Of a stretch of 64,000 nucleotides of DNA, positions 9,343 to 18,010 are shown one piece after another. This DNA is from Leptospira neocaledonica. Lineage in GTDB: Bacteria > Spirochaetota > Leptospiria > Leptospirales > Leptospiraceae. The stretch lies in the NCBI RefSeq assembly GCF_002812205.1, contig NZ_NPEA01000002.1, forward strand, positions 434,001 through 498,000. Reading direction: 5' to 3'. Positions within the stretch are counted from its first letter, which is position 1. Every line of letters starts with the position of its first letter. Position numbers and translations under genes: made by a program. Under the pieces are notes generated by a model that searched no databases, was not told the origin of the DNA, and saw only the letters and a program-made list of their open reading frames with translations.

Positions 9343-10194
9343 ATGTCAGTGAAGGCAGAAAGAAAAGAACGAACTATTAAACCGATCAACGGCGACTCTC
9401 CGAGCGTTCGTAAGATGGACTTCGAAGGGTTGGACCAATTATCAGATCATTATGTGGCGGGAAATTCTTTCCTGACCCATATGGTAAATGCATATCATGT
9501 GATCTTTCCGGAAGGAGAAAGATTCTTTATTAAAAGTGTAAAAGCTTTTGCGGATCAAGTGAAGGATCCTGCATTACAAAATAGTATTAAAGGTTTTATC
9601 GGGCAAGAAGTACAACACGGAAAAGAGCATGAAAAAGCTCTAGAGATGTTGGTAAAACAAAAACGTCCTGTTTCTAAGATCCTGAATTTTTATGTAAAGA
9701 CTGCTTATGGATTCTTTTGGCCGGTCTTGGAATTTATCTTCGGCAAAAAATTGAAACTCGCAGTGACTGCAGGTTTGGAACATTACACCGCTTCCTTAGG
9801 AGAAGTTACCTTAAGATTCGGTCTTCATGAACAAGCAGAAGGAGAGATGAGAAACCTTCTACTTTGGCATGCATGCGAAGAGATAGAGCATAAGTCTGTT
9901 GCTTATGATGTTCTTCAAACCGTTTCCAAAAGTTATACTTTGAGAACTTTAGGATTTATCGTGGCCTCCATCATGTTCTGGGGATACGCAATGACATTAC
10001 AACATATGTTTATTTTGGCAGATCCTAAGGTCGGATTGAAAAGATATTTCTCCGATCTTATCGCTTCAGGTTCTTACACAAGATTGGTTATTATAGAAGT
10101 TGGAAAACTAGCCTTCTTATATTTCAAACCAGGTTTTCATCCGAACCAGACCGGCGGTTACGATCTGGCAAATGCTGCATTAGCGACTATTTAA
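9343..10194 (+). CDS. PF10118 predicted metal-dependent hydrolase (copy 1)
   Basis: Member of the COG3687/PF10118 family of predicted metal-dependent hydrolases. The 283-residue protein carries PEGERFFIKSVKAFADQV near 50-67, then GQEVQHGKEHEKAL near 88 and HACEEIEHKSVAYDV near 177. These pairs of E-x-x-H-like motifs resemble a helical diiron or other metal site. A hydrophobic stretch around 205-225 (IMFWGYAMTLQHMFIL) may contact membrane. The next gene, 12 bases downstream, is a close paralogue. No reaction is established for the family to my knowledge. The start follows GGGGGGACACAA. Confidence 0.88.
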   Translation: MSVKAERKERTIKPINGDSPSVRKMDFEGLDQLSDHYVAGNSFLTHMVNAYHVIFPEGERFFIKSVKAFADQVKDPALQNSIKGFIGQEVQHGKEHEKALEMLVKQKRPVSKILNFYVKTAYGFFWPVLEFIFGKKLKLAVTAGLEHYTASLGEVTLRFGLHEQAEGEMRNLLLWHACEEIEHKSVAYDVLQTVSKSYTLRTLGFIVASIMFWGYAMTLQHMFILADPKVGLKRYFSDLIASGSYTRLVIIEVGKLAFLYFKPGFHPNQTGGYDLANAALATI

Positions 10195-10206
10195 AAGGAG
10201 AATACA

Positions 10207-11052
10207 ATGAGTACCCAAACTAAGAATAAAAATTTAAAATCAATAGATGCGAATTCTCCTACTGTTCGTAAGATGAATTTCGAAGGTCTAGAAAATTTGC
10301 CTGACCATTATATCGCAAATAACTCATTCATGACCCATACTGTGAATGCCTATCATATACTATTTCCGGAAGGAGAAAGATTTTTTATCAAGAGTGTAAA
10401 AGCTTTCGCAGACCAAGTGAAAGACCCAGGTCTTTCTTCCAGAGTAAAATCTTTTATCGGACAAGAAGTTCAACACGGAAAAGAACACGAAAAGATCCTA
10501 GAAATCTTAAAAGGCCAAGGGAGACCTATCACTCTAATGGAGAAGGTTTACAAATGGACCGCTTTCAGCTTTTTCTTGCCTGTATTCGAATTTTTCTTCG
10601 GTAAAAAACTGAAACTTGCGGTAACTGCGGGTCTGGAACATTATACAGCTAGTATGGCTGAAATCTCTATCCGAAATAATTTCCATGACGATGCATACGG
10701 AGAAATGAGAAGCCTACTTCTTTGGCATGCTTGCGAAGAGATAGAACATAAATCAGTTGCGTATGACGTTCTTCAGACGGTTTCTAAAAGCCATTTCCTA
10801 AGAGTTATGGGATTCATCGTAGCATCCTTCATGTTCTGGGGATACGCTTTAAGTCTACAACATTGGTTCCTGCTCACTGATAAGAAAGTAGGATTCCGTA
10901 AATATTTCCAAGATATGAAGTCTGCACGTAAGATTGGAAGGATCTTATATCCTCAACTTTTCAGCGCGGCACTTCTGTATTTCAAAAGAGATTTCCATCC
11001 GGACCAAACAGGCGGATACGAGCTTGCGAATGCGGCTCTGATAACTATCTAG
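10207..11052 (+). CDS. PF10118 predicted metal-dependent hydrolase (copy 2)
   Basis: Tandem paralogue of the preceding gene, 281 residues, collinear over its whole length, with the same blocks EGERFFIKSVKAFADQVKDP, GQEVQHGKEHEK and WHACEEIEHKSVAYDVLQT. Differences concentrate in the middle helix (KIYK/TAFSF region) and in the segment after the hydrophobic stretch near residue 205-225. The ribosome binding site AAGGAGAAT overlaps the end of the first copy, so the pair is one operon ending at a strong terminator. Conservation of every putative metal ligand in both copies suggests both are functional. Confidence 0.88.
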   Translation: MSTQTKNKNLKSIDANSPTVRKMNFEGLENLPDHYIANNSFMTHTVNAYHILFPEGERFFIKSVKAFADQVKDPGLSSRVKSFIGQEVQHGKEHEKILEILKGQGRPITLMEKVYKWTAFSFFLPVFEFFFGKKLKLAVTAGLEHYTASMAEISIRNNFHDDAYGEMRSLLLWHACEEIEHKSVAYDVLQTVSKSHFLRVMGFIVASFMFWGYALSLQHWFLLTDKKVGFRKYFQDMKSARKIGRILYPQLFSAALLYFKRDFHPDQTGGYELANAALITI

Positions 11053-11075
11053 CACCCATCCAATCACTTTGCTCC

Positions 11076-11117
11076 CCGCTTCCCGTGCTCCGTAAGGAGT
11101 CGGGAGGCGGTTTTTTT
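11076..11117 (+). terminator. Intrinsic terminator after the PF10118 pair
   Basis: Long interrupted stem CCGC-CCCG-CTCC / GGAG-CGGG-GGCGG with loop GTAA, followed by seven T. It lies directly after the second paralogue and before the convergent YciI gene. Confidence 0.88.
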
Positions 11118-11118
11118 C

Positions 11119-11415
11119 TTAACCTTCTACCCAACTTTTTATAAACGGTTGATGTTTTACGGGATGAAATTCGGTGTATTTATAGTTTGCGTAACCTAAT
11201 TTTGCAAACGGATCGTCTTTCATTATATCACTGATCTTCTCTAAGGAGATGGATCTTGCGATAATCATTCCACCGTTTCTTGGTTCTTTCGGTCCGGAAA
11301 GAAGAAAGGTGCCTACATCGTATAAGGTTTGTAAAAACTCTCTATGAGCCGTAACAGCTTGGTCTAATTTTTCGAGGGGTACTAAATATTCTAATTCGAT
11401 CAGGAAAAATTTCAT
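11119..11415 (-). CDS. YciI-family protein
   Basis: Small (98 aa) ferredoxin-like-fold protein of the YciI/YCII family. It shows the family layout: an N-terminal strand KFFLIELEYLVP, the helix LDQAVTAHREFLQTLYD, the LLSGPKEPRNGGMIIAR block with the conserved GP..P..GG core, then DDPFAKLGYANYKYTEF ending in the typical DPF..AG-like stretch. YciI proteins are proposed small dehalogenase- or isomerase-like enzymes, but no defined reaction applies here. It converges on the PF10118 operon and lies 64 bases downstream of the desaturase gene, on the same strand. Confidence 0.85.
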   Translation of the reverse strand: MKFFLIELEYLVPLEKLDQAVTAHREFLQTLYDVGTFLLSGPKEPRNGGMIIARSISLEKISDIMKDDPFAKLGYANYKYTEFHPVKHQPFIKSWVEG

Positions 11416-11479
11416 TCTGTAAATCAGACTTGCCGACTTCCTTTAAAAATCAATTCCCAATCGTTTTAAATAGAAATTT

Positions 11480-12565
11480 TTAAGTTGCTGCGGTCTCCAA
11501 TTCCGGTTCAGATTCATCTTCGTCATTAAATGCTTCCGAATAGGTCATCCATCTTCCGGTGTCCGGATCCATCAGTTTACATTTAGACGTGGATTCTAGA
11601 TAATCTTTCCAAACTGATTTTCTTTCTACTACGTAAGCTCCGTAATGGACTTTGATTTCTTCCAAAGCTTGGCCAAGTTTGTAGAAAGGAATTTTCATGT
11701 GAACATGATGAGGAGAATGAATAAAAATATTATGCATGAAGAAGTTTAGCAACGCAGGAACATGATAATTTACCGTTCCTCTCATTTGTCCGTAAAACGG
11801 AGTCCATTCATCCGCTTCTTTCCAAGGAACTTCCGGGCGAATATGATGCACATATACGGTAACTCCGATGAAATAATTCCAAGAGATAAAAGGAAGAAGC
11901 CATACTTTCAGGAAAAACCAAGTTCCTAATCCTATATCGAATCCGTTAGGAGTATTCCCTCCGAAATAAAAAACCGCGCCGGCAGAACCGAATGCAAAAG
12001 TAAGCATAAGCAATTTATCTCTGAGAGCTTCTTTCATAGGGGCAGTAAAAAGAACCATTCCTTTTAGCCAAATCTCCACCAGATAATAGATCCCTCCACC
12101 GAATGCGGACCAGGAAAGTCTATGGAAAACCTTTCTGAATATTCCAAAATTTTTATATTGTTCCGGAGTCACAGGATGCCATACGAAATCACCTTTTACT
12201 TTGATCGTATGCCCATGATGGACCCGATTATGTCCATATCCCCATTGGTTGTATGCATGCAAAGAAGGCAGCATCGCGATCTGTCCGATCCAATAAGAAA
12301 GTCTTTCACTTTTGAATAAGGAACCGTGACAGGCATCGTGTCCGATAATAAAAAGAGAAGCGATAATCATTCCTGCAAATGCCCAAAGAAAAGGAAGATA
12401 ATACCAAGTCTCGGTATTCCAAAGTAAGAATATGGTGACCGAGAAGAAAAATAAATCTCGGATAAAGTAAGCGATTCCAAGATAAGTAGGATTTTCGAAG
12501 CTGCTATCGGAGATAATCTCCCTTACACTTCCAAGAGTTTCTTTCAGTTCGGTATTCTTTTTCAT
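11480..12565 (-). CDS. Membrane fatty-acid desaturase
   Basis: Integral-membrane diiron fatty acid desaturase (FA_desaturase family), which would introduce a double bond into membrane acyl chains using O2. The 361-residue protein has all three histidine boxes: HDACH near residue 73, HNRVHHGH near 111, and HSPHHVH near 289, with an additional HHIRPEVPW near 240 in the loop. Hydrophobic pairs lie at about 29-68 and 170-235. Length and the H-D-x-x-H / H-x-x-H-H / H-x-x-H-H order match the plant-type delta-12/omega-3 group in bacteria. Regiospecificity cannot be read from the sequence. The ORF starts at ATG 12565 after TATAAG-rich DNA. Confidence 0.9.
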   Translation of the reverse strand: MKKNTELKETLGSVREIISDSSFENPTYLGIAYFIRDLFFFSVTIFLLWNTETWYYLPFLWAFAGMIIASLFIIGHDACHGSLFKSERLSYWIGQIAMLPSLHAYNQWGYGHNRVHHGHTIKVKGDFVWHPVTPEQYKNFGIFRKVFHRLSWSAFGGGIYYLVEIWLKGMVLFTAPMKEALRDKLLMLTFAFGSAGAVFYFGGNTPNGFDIGLGTWFFLKVWLLPFISWNYFIGVTVYVHHIRPEVPWKEADEWTPFYGQMRGTVNYHVPALLNFFMHNIFIHSPHHVHMKIPFYKLGQALEEIKVHYGAYVVERKSVWKDYLESTSKCKLMDPDTGRWMTYSEAFNDEDESEPELETAAT

Positions 12566-12680
12566 CTTATATATCCTATGATTCCTGAAACAGGAGGTTT
12601 TCTTTAAGGATCGTTAGATGAGAGCGGATCGTATTCGCTTTGTTGCAGAAAAAGATCGGTATTTAAAATATTTCTTCGAT

Positions 12681-13964
12681 TCAGGATCTGAAGATAGGAA
12701 TATCTCTCTTAAAATAAGAGAAAAATAAGTCCTCGGCGGTTTCTCTACTTGAACCTGTTCTTTTACCCAAGATAATGAGACAATCCTTGGCTCTCGAAAG
12801 CGCAACATATAGAACTCTATGTTCTTCTTCCCTGATCTGCTCCGAAGAATCTTTTCTGAGATTCCACCCGTCCACCAAATCTACGATGATTGTGTGGAAC
12901 TCAAGACCTTTAGCAGAATGGATCGTAAGTAATAATTCAGGCGGAACTCCCGCTCGTATATACTCTCTGATTCTATGATTGGAACGACATAGTATCTTTA
13001 ATTCACCTCCGCTTCGTTTATATAATTCTCCTAAATAAGTAAATAATTCCGGGATCTTATCTATTTTGATCCTGGAAACGATCGCCTTTCCTTTTCTATG
13101 AGCGATTACTTTCTTTTCGATTTTGTTCTTATTTTTGGAGATAGGAATGGAAGAAGTATCCACGATTTTCGGCAGAGACCTATAATTTGTGTTCAGGAAT
13201 TTTCGAGTGCAGGGTTGGAACATCTCGGGAAAATTCAAAAAATTGAATATATCTGCTCTTCTGAACGAGTATATACCTTGGCTATCGTCTCCTACTACCA
13301 AGATCTTAGATCGTTCCGAGAGTAATTTTAAAAATCTAAGTTGTTCCGGATCGGTGTCTTGGAATTCATCCACCAAGATCCTTTTTAAACTTCTTTTAGG
13401 AATCTCGGTCCAAGCTTCTCCGTTTTCTAAAGAATCCAGAAACATGGTTACTAAATCGTCCAGATCCAGCTTTCCTTCTTTTCGTTTAAAGTTTTTATAA
13501 TCTTCTAATAATGGATTTTTCCAAGTTTGGGGAAAATGAGAAGGTAACGTAGAACCGCCGATCAAAAACTCATACGGGATTCCGCCGATGGTATCCGATT
13601 TTTTACGGAACCATTCCCTAAAAAATACGTTCTTTTCGGTGGAAGTCAGGATAGAAGGTCTTTTGTTTCGAAAATCAGGATGCCAAGTGATCAATGCTCT
13701 CAGGCAGAAAGCATGAAACGTATGCACTCGAACCGATCCATCATTCGTTTTCTTTTTAATTCTTTCTTTGATCTCTCCGGCTGCTTTGCGAGTGAAACTG
13801 AGGACCAGTATTTCTTCTCCGCTTGTACCTTGAGAGAGCTCATTTTGTACTACTCCTACTAAGGTGCTGGTCTTTCCGGAGCCTGCGGCTGCTATAACTT
13901 GTAAAAATCTGGAACGATCTTGTATGATCTCTTGTTGGGCTTCACTGAATTTGGAAAGGTTCAT
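12681..13964 (-). CDS. Compact UvrD/Rep-like superfamily 1A helicase
   Basis: ATP-dependent DNA helicase-like protein of 427 residues with the SF1A motifs in order: Q motif FSEAQQEII, Walker A AAAGSGKTS near 25-33, motif Ia FTRKAAGEIKERI, Walker B ILVDEFQDTD near 211, motif III GDDSQGIYSFRRAD, motif IV NTNYRS, motif V TIHSAKGLEFHTI near 345 and motif VI VLYVALSRAKDCL near 385. Full UvrD/PcrA is about 650-730 residues; the missing length falls mostly between motifs IV and V, where subdomain 2B normally sits. It may be a specialised minimal helicase. It stands alone with no nuclease partner visible. Confidence 0.9.
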   Translation of the reverse strand: MNLSKFSEAQQEIIQDRSRFLQVIAAAGSGKTSTLVGVVQNELSQGTSGEEILVLSFTRKAAGEIKERIKKKTNDGSVRVHTFHAFCLRALITWHPDFRNKRPSILTSTEKNVFFREWFRKKSDTIGGIPYEFLIGGSTLPSHFPQTWKNPLLEDYKNFKRKEGKLDLDDLVTMFLDSLENGEAWTEIPKRSLKRILVDEFQDTDPEQLRFLKLLSERSKILVVGDDSQGIYSFRRADIFNFLNFPEMFQPCTRKFLNTNYRSLPKIVDTSSIPISKNKNKIEKKVIAHRKGKAIVSRIKIDKIPELFTYLGELYKRSGGELKILCRSNHRIREYIRAGVPPELLLTIHSAKGLEFHTIIVDLVDGWNLRKDSSEQIREEEHRVLYVALSRAKDCLIILGKRTGSSRETAEDLFFSYFKRDIPIFRS

Positions 13965-14018
13965 ACGGAACCATTTCCGGAATTTTGTTCAGTGCGCGTA
14001 ATTTTTGAAGGTAAAGGA

Positions 14019-14051
14019 CCTTCCTTCGTTTGATTTTTATTCGAAGGAAGG
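14019..14051 (-). terminator. Terminator after the SPFH gene
   Basis: Perfect ten-base stem CCTTCCTTCG / CGAAGGAAGG with a 13-base T-rich loop, placed between the end of the minus-strand SPFH gene (14069) and the start of the helicase gene (13964). The T run beyond the stem is short, so efficiency is uncertain. Confidence 0.65.
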
Positions 14052-14068
14052 CTTGGGATTCTTCTTTT

Positions 14069-14971
14069 TTATTTATCCCCTGAAGGAGGAAGATCTATAG
14101 GTTTCGGACCGTCCGTCGGAGTATTTATGATCATAGGAAGCGCATCTTTTCCGGTCGGGACAAATAAAAGTTTTGTATTAGGATTTTCGAAAGCTTTTAG
14201 TTGCAGATATTGTTTTGTCAACTGGGCCGCGATCATCTTCTGAGCTTTTGCTCTTGCTTGGGCTTCGATCACAGTTGCTTGTGCGGTTCCTTCCGCTTCG
14301 ATCACTGTGGATTTTGCTTTAGCTTCCGCGTGGATCACTGTGATTTCCGCATCCTTTTTCGCTATATTGATCTCGAACTTCATCTGTTCCTGTTCTTGCT
14401 CTTTGGTAAGTTTACCTTCTATTGCAGTCAGGATGGGACGGCTGTATTCAATATCGTCTATGATCACATCATCTATTTCTACATGTTTGCCTCTTAATTT
14501 TTCTCCCAAGGCTTGGCGAATATCCTGAGAGACCTTAGGAGTTTCCTTAGAAATTTTGATCATACTATATGCGGATAACGCGTTACGAACAGATGTCCTG
14601 AATTGAGGGCGCACCACTTTTTCGTAATAATCGGGACCAATCTCTATTTGAAGATTATAGATCTCTCCCGGGACTGGTCTCAGAATGACTGCAGCTACCA
14701 CATTGATGGTCAAATCATCTCTGGTAAGAACATCCACTTTTTCTTTGTAGGAGGTCCACTGGGTTTGGTACAATACTACATCGTTCCATGGAGCGTAGAA
14801 ATAAATTGCATTTGTCAATAGGTCCTTTTGGAGCCCGCTCGTTAAAGGGTGATATCTGAGTCCTGCCTCTCCAGGCCGAATATTCGTGTAACAACCCGTT
14901 CCGGCGAGCAAGCTCAGGGAAAGAAGGGCAAACAAACTCAAACTTTTAGTCAAAAATTGAAACCTGGTCAT
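14069..14971 (-). CDS. SPFH/prohibitin-like lipoprotein
   Basis: A 300-residue protein with a lipoprotein-type signal (hydrophobic 11-22, then LAGTGC with cysteine 27) followed by an SPFH (band 7) domain, about residues 33-200, with the hallmark block DDLTINVVAAVILRPVPGEI and RNALSAYSMIKIS. A helical, alanine/lysine/glutamate-rich segment (about 195-250, with AKAKSTVIEAEGTAQATVIE) is the usual SPFH coiled coil. SPFH proteins form membrane-associated ring assemblies that organise membrane domains or proteases. Whether cysteine 27 is truly lipidated or the segment is a simple anchor is not certain. Confidence 0.87.
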   Translation of the reverse strand: MTRFQFLTKSLSLFALLSLSLLAGTGCYTNIRPGEAGLRYHPLTSGLQKDLLTNAIYFYAPWNDVVLYQTQWTSYKEKVDVLTRDDLTINVVAAVILRPVPGEIYNLQIEIGPDYYEKVVRPQFRTSVRNALSAYSMIKISKETPKVSQDIRQALGEKLRGKHVEIDDVIIDDIEYSRPILTAIEGKLTKEQEQEQMKFEINIAKKDAEITVIHAEAKAKSTVIEAEGTAQATVIEAQARAKAQKMIAAQLTKQYLQLKAFENPNTKLLFVPTGKDALPMIINTPTDGPKPIDLPPSGDK

Positions 14972-15107
14972 ATAAATCTCCGTAGGACCTGTCTATAGTT
15001 GGACCAGGTCCGGATTAGGAACGTTTCCTGATATTATAGAATTGGAATGGGCGACAACGAAAAACGAATGTACGAAACTATTCTTTTGATTTGAATTGGT
15101 CTAACGG

Positions 15108-15461
15108 ATGGAAGGCATGGAAGACAATCTCCAAAACTTGCCTAAAATCAGGACCAGATTCAGAGGGATTGTGGAATCTATTTCAATCGATCCCAATCCG
15201 GAAAAAGCAAGGATCTTGATCAAAGACATAAAGCTGCTGGTTTCCGGTAGAAAGGTTATATACGCTCAAGATTTTTATTATTCCTATCGCTTTCGAAAGC
15301 AAAATCTGAAACAGGGCGACCCTGTGGAATTCGACGCCAGAATACGACCCGACAAAAGAGGAGTTTCCTCCGAAAAAATTCGTTTAAATTATCCTACAAA
15401 AATTTATAAACAGGGCCCAGACCAAGCAGGCCTATTTCCGGAAGTACGCTCTAACATTTGA
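15108..15461 (+). CDS. Conserved hypothetical protein, 117 aa, possible beta-barrel fold
   Basis: No family recognised. The 117-residue protein is rich in alternating basic and hydrophobic residues (TRFRGIVESISIDP, ARILIKDIKLLVSG, GDPVEFDARIRPD), a pattern compatible with a small beta-barrel or OB-like fold. It has no signal peptide. An alternative ATG lies three codons downstream (15117); neither has an ideally spaced ribosome binding site. The DedA gene begins 41 bases after its stop on the same strand and may be co-transcribed. Confidence 0.7.
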   Translation: MEGMEDNLQNLPKIRTRFRGIVESISIDPNPEKARILIKDIKLLVSGRKVIYAQDFYYSYRFRKQNLKQGDPVEFDARIRPDKRGVSSEKIRLNYPTKIYKQGPDQAGLFPEVRSNI

Positions 15462-15502
15462 CTTCCCCGCCTGGCCCTTGAATCTGACTTTCGGAGCTGA
15501 AA

Positions 15503-16150
15503 TTGGAAACTATCAAATATCTTTTGGACTTCTTTTTGCATCTGGAAAATCATTTGGATGCGTTGATCGTTGCTTATGGCACTTGGATCTATCTGATCCT
15601 ATTCTTGATCATCTTTTGTGAAACCGGTCTTGTTGTAACTCCTATACTTCCGGGAGATAGCTTGCTCTTTGCTTTAGGCGCATTTGCGGCTAGAGGAAGT
15701 TTAGATCTTGGAACACTATTGATCCTTCTGATCATTGCTGCGATCTTAGGTGACACAGTCAATTATGCGATCGGTCATTTAGCAGGTGAACAGATCCTTG
15801 CAAAGGAGAAGGTCCCCTTCTTAAATAAAAAACACCTGGAAAAAGCCCATCAATTTTACGAAGAATATGGTGGAAAAACTATCATCATCGCAAGATTTAT
15901 TCCGATCGTTAGGACATTCGCTCCTTTTGTTGCCGGGATCGGAAGTATGACTTATGCTAAATTCATTTTGTATAATATAGTCGGTGGAGTGGTTTGGATC
16001 GCTCTATTCTTATTCGGTGGTTATAAGTTCGGTAACCTTGAATTTGTCCAAAGAAATTTCAAAATTGTTATTCTCGCGATCATAGTCATTTCAATAATGC
16101 CTGCGGTGATCGAGTATATTAGAGAAAAAAGAAAGACTAAATCTTCTTAA
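15503..16150 (+). CDS. DedA/SNARE-associated family membrane protein
   Basis: Integral membrane protein of the DedA (PF09335) family, whose members act as lipid-carrier flippases or transporters needed for envelope homeostasis. The 215-residue protein shows the diagnostic [20 protein letters not shown] near 39-57 (E and the PGD), [15 protein letters not shown] near 82-96, and the arginine motif [17 protein letters not shown] near 134-150. Five to six hydrophobic helices are visible. The start is a TTG with CGGAG six bases upstream. It converges on a minus-strand lipoprotein gene with only one base between stops. Confidence 0.9.
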   Translation: METIKYLLDFFLHLENHLDALIVAYGTWIYLILFLIIFCETGLVVTPILPGDSLLFALGAFAARGSLDLGTLLILLIIAAILGDTVNYAIGHLAGEQILAKEKVPFLNKKHLEKAHQFYEEYGGKTIIIARFIPIVRTFAPFVAGIGSMTYAKFILYNIVGGVVWIALFLFGGYKFGNLEFVQRNFKIVILAIIVISIMPAVIEYIREKRKTKSS

Positions 16151-16151
16151 G

Positions 16152-17045
16152 TTATTGGCTACAATCCTTGGTCTGTTTTAAACTTTTGACCAAGGGTTTG
16201 TCCTTATAACGTTTGAATGGAGGAGGTTCCATATCCCTGGCGATATCCGAATCTCCTCCTTTTCCTCCCGGACTAATCCCTACCGGTCCAAAACTAGAAG
16301 CCGGATAAAAACAAACCGGAAACTCTTTCGCTTCTTCTAATTTTTTAGTCTTTTCATTCGTTTTAAAAACTTGGTCCTGTACTCGAACATACAAGAGATC
16401 CGAATTCTCGGACCAGCGAATCTTGAATTCCGGAGTTTCTTCCCATTTTGTTAATTGGAATTCGAAATAAGATCGATCATAAGAAGAAGATTGTCCGTTC
16501 ACGTCCGCTATGATCAGAGTAGGAGATTCAATTTCCAGATCCGATTTCAATTTTCCTAATATAATTGCTGCCTTTCCTCCGTCCGGAGAAGGTACGAATT
16601 GAAAGATAGTTTGGTCTTCTCTTTGGAAATTTTTAGGTTCGAAAGATCGAAACCCTTTGGGCGACCAAACCGCTGGAAAACGTATAGATCCTCCGTATTC
16701 GTCATTTGTGCCTTGGATCCAAAATAAACGATTGGTTGCAGAATGAAAATAAACGGATCCAGGTAAAGTCCAAGAGCCTATTTCATAAGAATAAATTGGT
16801 GGATCACCGGAATCGTTCAAGGCTCCTGATATTTCGTAAATCCTGAATTTAGTTCTATAATTCTTTTTGTGAGTTGTCCCGTTTAAAGGATTCCATGTAT
16901 CCTTCTCCTCATAGATCACTTCTGTTTGAACTATGTTTTTACCGGTTTCAGACCAACCCCTCTCTATCGCAAGACTTGCGGGTCTCCATTGGATTTGGGA
17001 GCATTGAATGAATAAAATGGAAAAAGATATAAGTAAGTTCTTCAT
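16152..17045 (-). CDS. Putative lipoprotein of unknown function
   Basis: I start this gene at ATG 17045 because that gives a compact lipoprotein signal MKNLLISFSILFIQC (cysteine 15); the frame extends to 17084 but the extra 13 residues add a polar leader. The mature chain (297 aa in all) is beta-rich with repeated W and aromatic residues (RLFWIQGTNDEYGGSIRF, FVPSPDGGKAAIILGKLK), suggestive of a WD/beta-propeller-like fold. The C-terminal part is rich in GG and charged residues and contains the block CFYPASSFGPVGISPGGKGG. Function is unknown; location in the envelope is inferred. Confidence 0.7.
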   Translation of the reverse strand: MKNLLISFSILFIQCSQIQWRPASLAIERGWSETGKNIVQTEVIYEEKDTWNPLNGTTHKKNYRTKFRIYEISGALNDSGDPPIYSYEIGSWTLPGSVYFHSATNRLFWIQGTNDEYGGSIRFPAVWSPKGFRSFEPKNFQREDQTIFQFVPSPDGGKAAIILGKLKSDLEIESPTLIIADVNGQSSSYDRSYFEFQLTKWEETPEFKIRWSENSDLLYVRVQDQVFKTNEKTKKLEEAKEFPVCFYPASSFGPVGISPGGKGGDSDIARDMEPPPFKRYKDKPLVKSLKQTKDCSQ

Positions 17046-17154
17046 AAACAACCGCGTATAGGTGGATAGTAAATTAGAAACCATAAGGTTCCAGTTGGTA
17101 AGTTTATAGTATTAAAAGGAAGAGGGGAAGTAAAACTAAATTCTGAGGAAAACG

Positions 17155-17180
17155 ATAGCGCGCCGATTTCGACGCGCTAT
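17155..17180 (-). terminator. Terminator after the secreted hydrolase gene
   Basis: Stem ATAGCGCG / CGCGCTAT around CCGATTTCGA, 12 bases beyond the stop codon of the minus-strand hydrolase gene. On the minus strand it is followed by CGTTTTCC. Confidence 0.7.
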
Positions 17181-17191
17181 TCTGGATTGGA

Positions 17192-18010
17192 TTATCTCCA
17201 GCCTTCGTTTTTCAATTCACTGTGGTTCAAGTATAATCCTGAGGATCCTACGGAAGGAGCTCTCGTGTGACCTTGGAACTGAGTATAGGTTACGTTCGAG
17301 TTGAACGGCCAAATACCTTCGCTCTGAGTCAACGAAGATTGGCAAACGCTCACTCCGCCCGACTTATTATAAGCACAGGAAGAATGGAAAGCGACTGCGT
17401 AATCGTCCTCGCCTGGAAGAATCAGGGATGCACCAGCCATACCTTTATAACCTGGTACTTGGTATACAGTGATACCTGCAGTGTTGTTGTGGTTGTAAGC
17501 GCCACGAGCGGTTCCAACGATCAGGGATTTATCCATTGCGTTACCGCCGAATCCAAATGTAATACCATTTAGAGCGGAAGCAAGCTCGGATCCACCGGAA
17601 GCAGAAGCCAATGCAGTAACTTTAGTTACATTATAACCTTTGCTAGAAGTGGTTCCACCTAAGTTAGATAACCAATACTCAATCGCATAACAACCCGCGC
17701 TATGACATACGATCTTGCAGGAGTTAGAACCCTTGCAATATGTATTCAAGCCCGTAGTGATATTGGTCTGAGCTCTGGCCGATCCATAATTTCTTGGGTC
17801 AGAAGTTCCGTCGTAACCAACGAAAATTTTAGAACCGGACACTGAGTTCGGTGCGCTTCCCCAATAATTATTCACGTCAGTAGTTCCCACTCCGTTGTGG
17901 TTGCTGTCAGACTTTCCGTGAATGAAAACCGTATAGGTTTGTGCAGAAAGCGAGCCAACAAAGAACGATGCGAAAACACATCCCAATACCATACTTTTCC
18001 AATTTTTCAT
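17192..18010 (-). CDS. Secreted alpha/beta-hydrolase-like protein with Cys-rich catalytic region
   Basis: Exported protein of 272 residues resembling a lipase/esterase. I choose ATG 18010, which follows GGAGAATAGAGAAG and begins a clean signal peptide (residues 4-23, cleavage near SLSA); the longer frame adds 49 implausible residues. The mature chain opens with YTVFIHGKSD, the typical first strand and oxyanion HG of alpha/beta hydrolases, and contains the nucleophile elbow VCHSAGC near residue 108, that is C-H-S-A-G-C in place of G-x-S-x-G. At least seven cysteines (YCKGSNSC, VCHSAGC, SSCAY, VCQSS) suggest disulfides. Substrate unknown. Confidence 0.78.
   Translation of the reverse strand: MKNWKSMVLGCVFASFFVGSLSAQTYTVFIHGKSDSNHNGVGTTDVNNYWGSAPNSVSGSKIFVGYDGTSDPRNYGSARAQTNITTGLNTYCKGSNSCKIVCHSAGCYAIEYWLSNLGGTTSSKGYNVTKVTALASASGGSELASALNGITFGFGGNAMDKSLIVGTARGAYNHNNTAGITVYQVPGYKGMAGASLILPGEDDYAVAFHSSCAYNKSGGVSVCQSSLTQSEGIWPFNSNVTYTQFQGHTRAPSVGSSGLYLNHSELKNEGWR

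Noticed and set aside
9024..9389. 121-aa minus-strand frame (and a 68-aa plus-strand frame) in the gap before the PF10118 genes
   Set aside because: It runs antisense into the start of the PF10118 gene, is basic and low in normal protein composition, and has no motif; the region is better read as regulatory DNA with dyads.
12614..12808. 64-aa minus-strand frame at the end of the helicase gene
   Set aside because: Mostly overlaps the helicase in another frame, without support of its own.
14201..14821. Plus-strand frames opposite the SPFH gene
   Set aside because: Cys/Phe-rich translations arising from the antisense of coiled-coil coding DNA.
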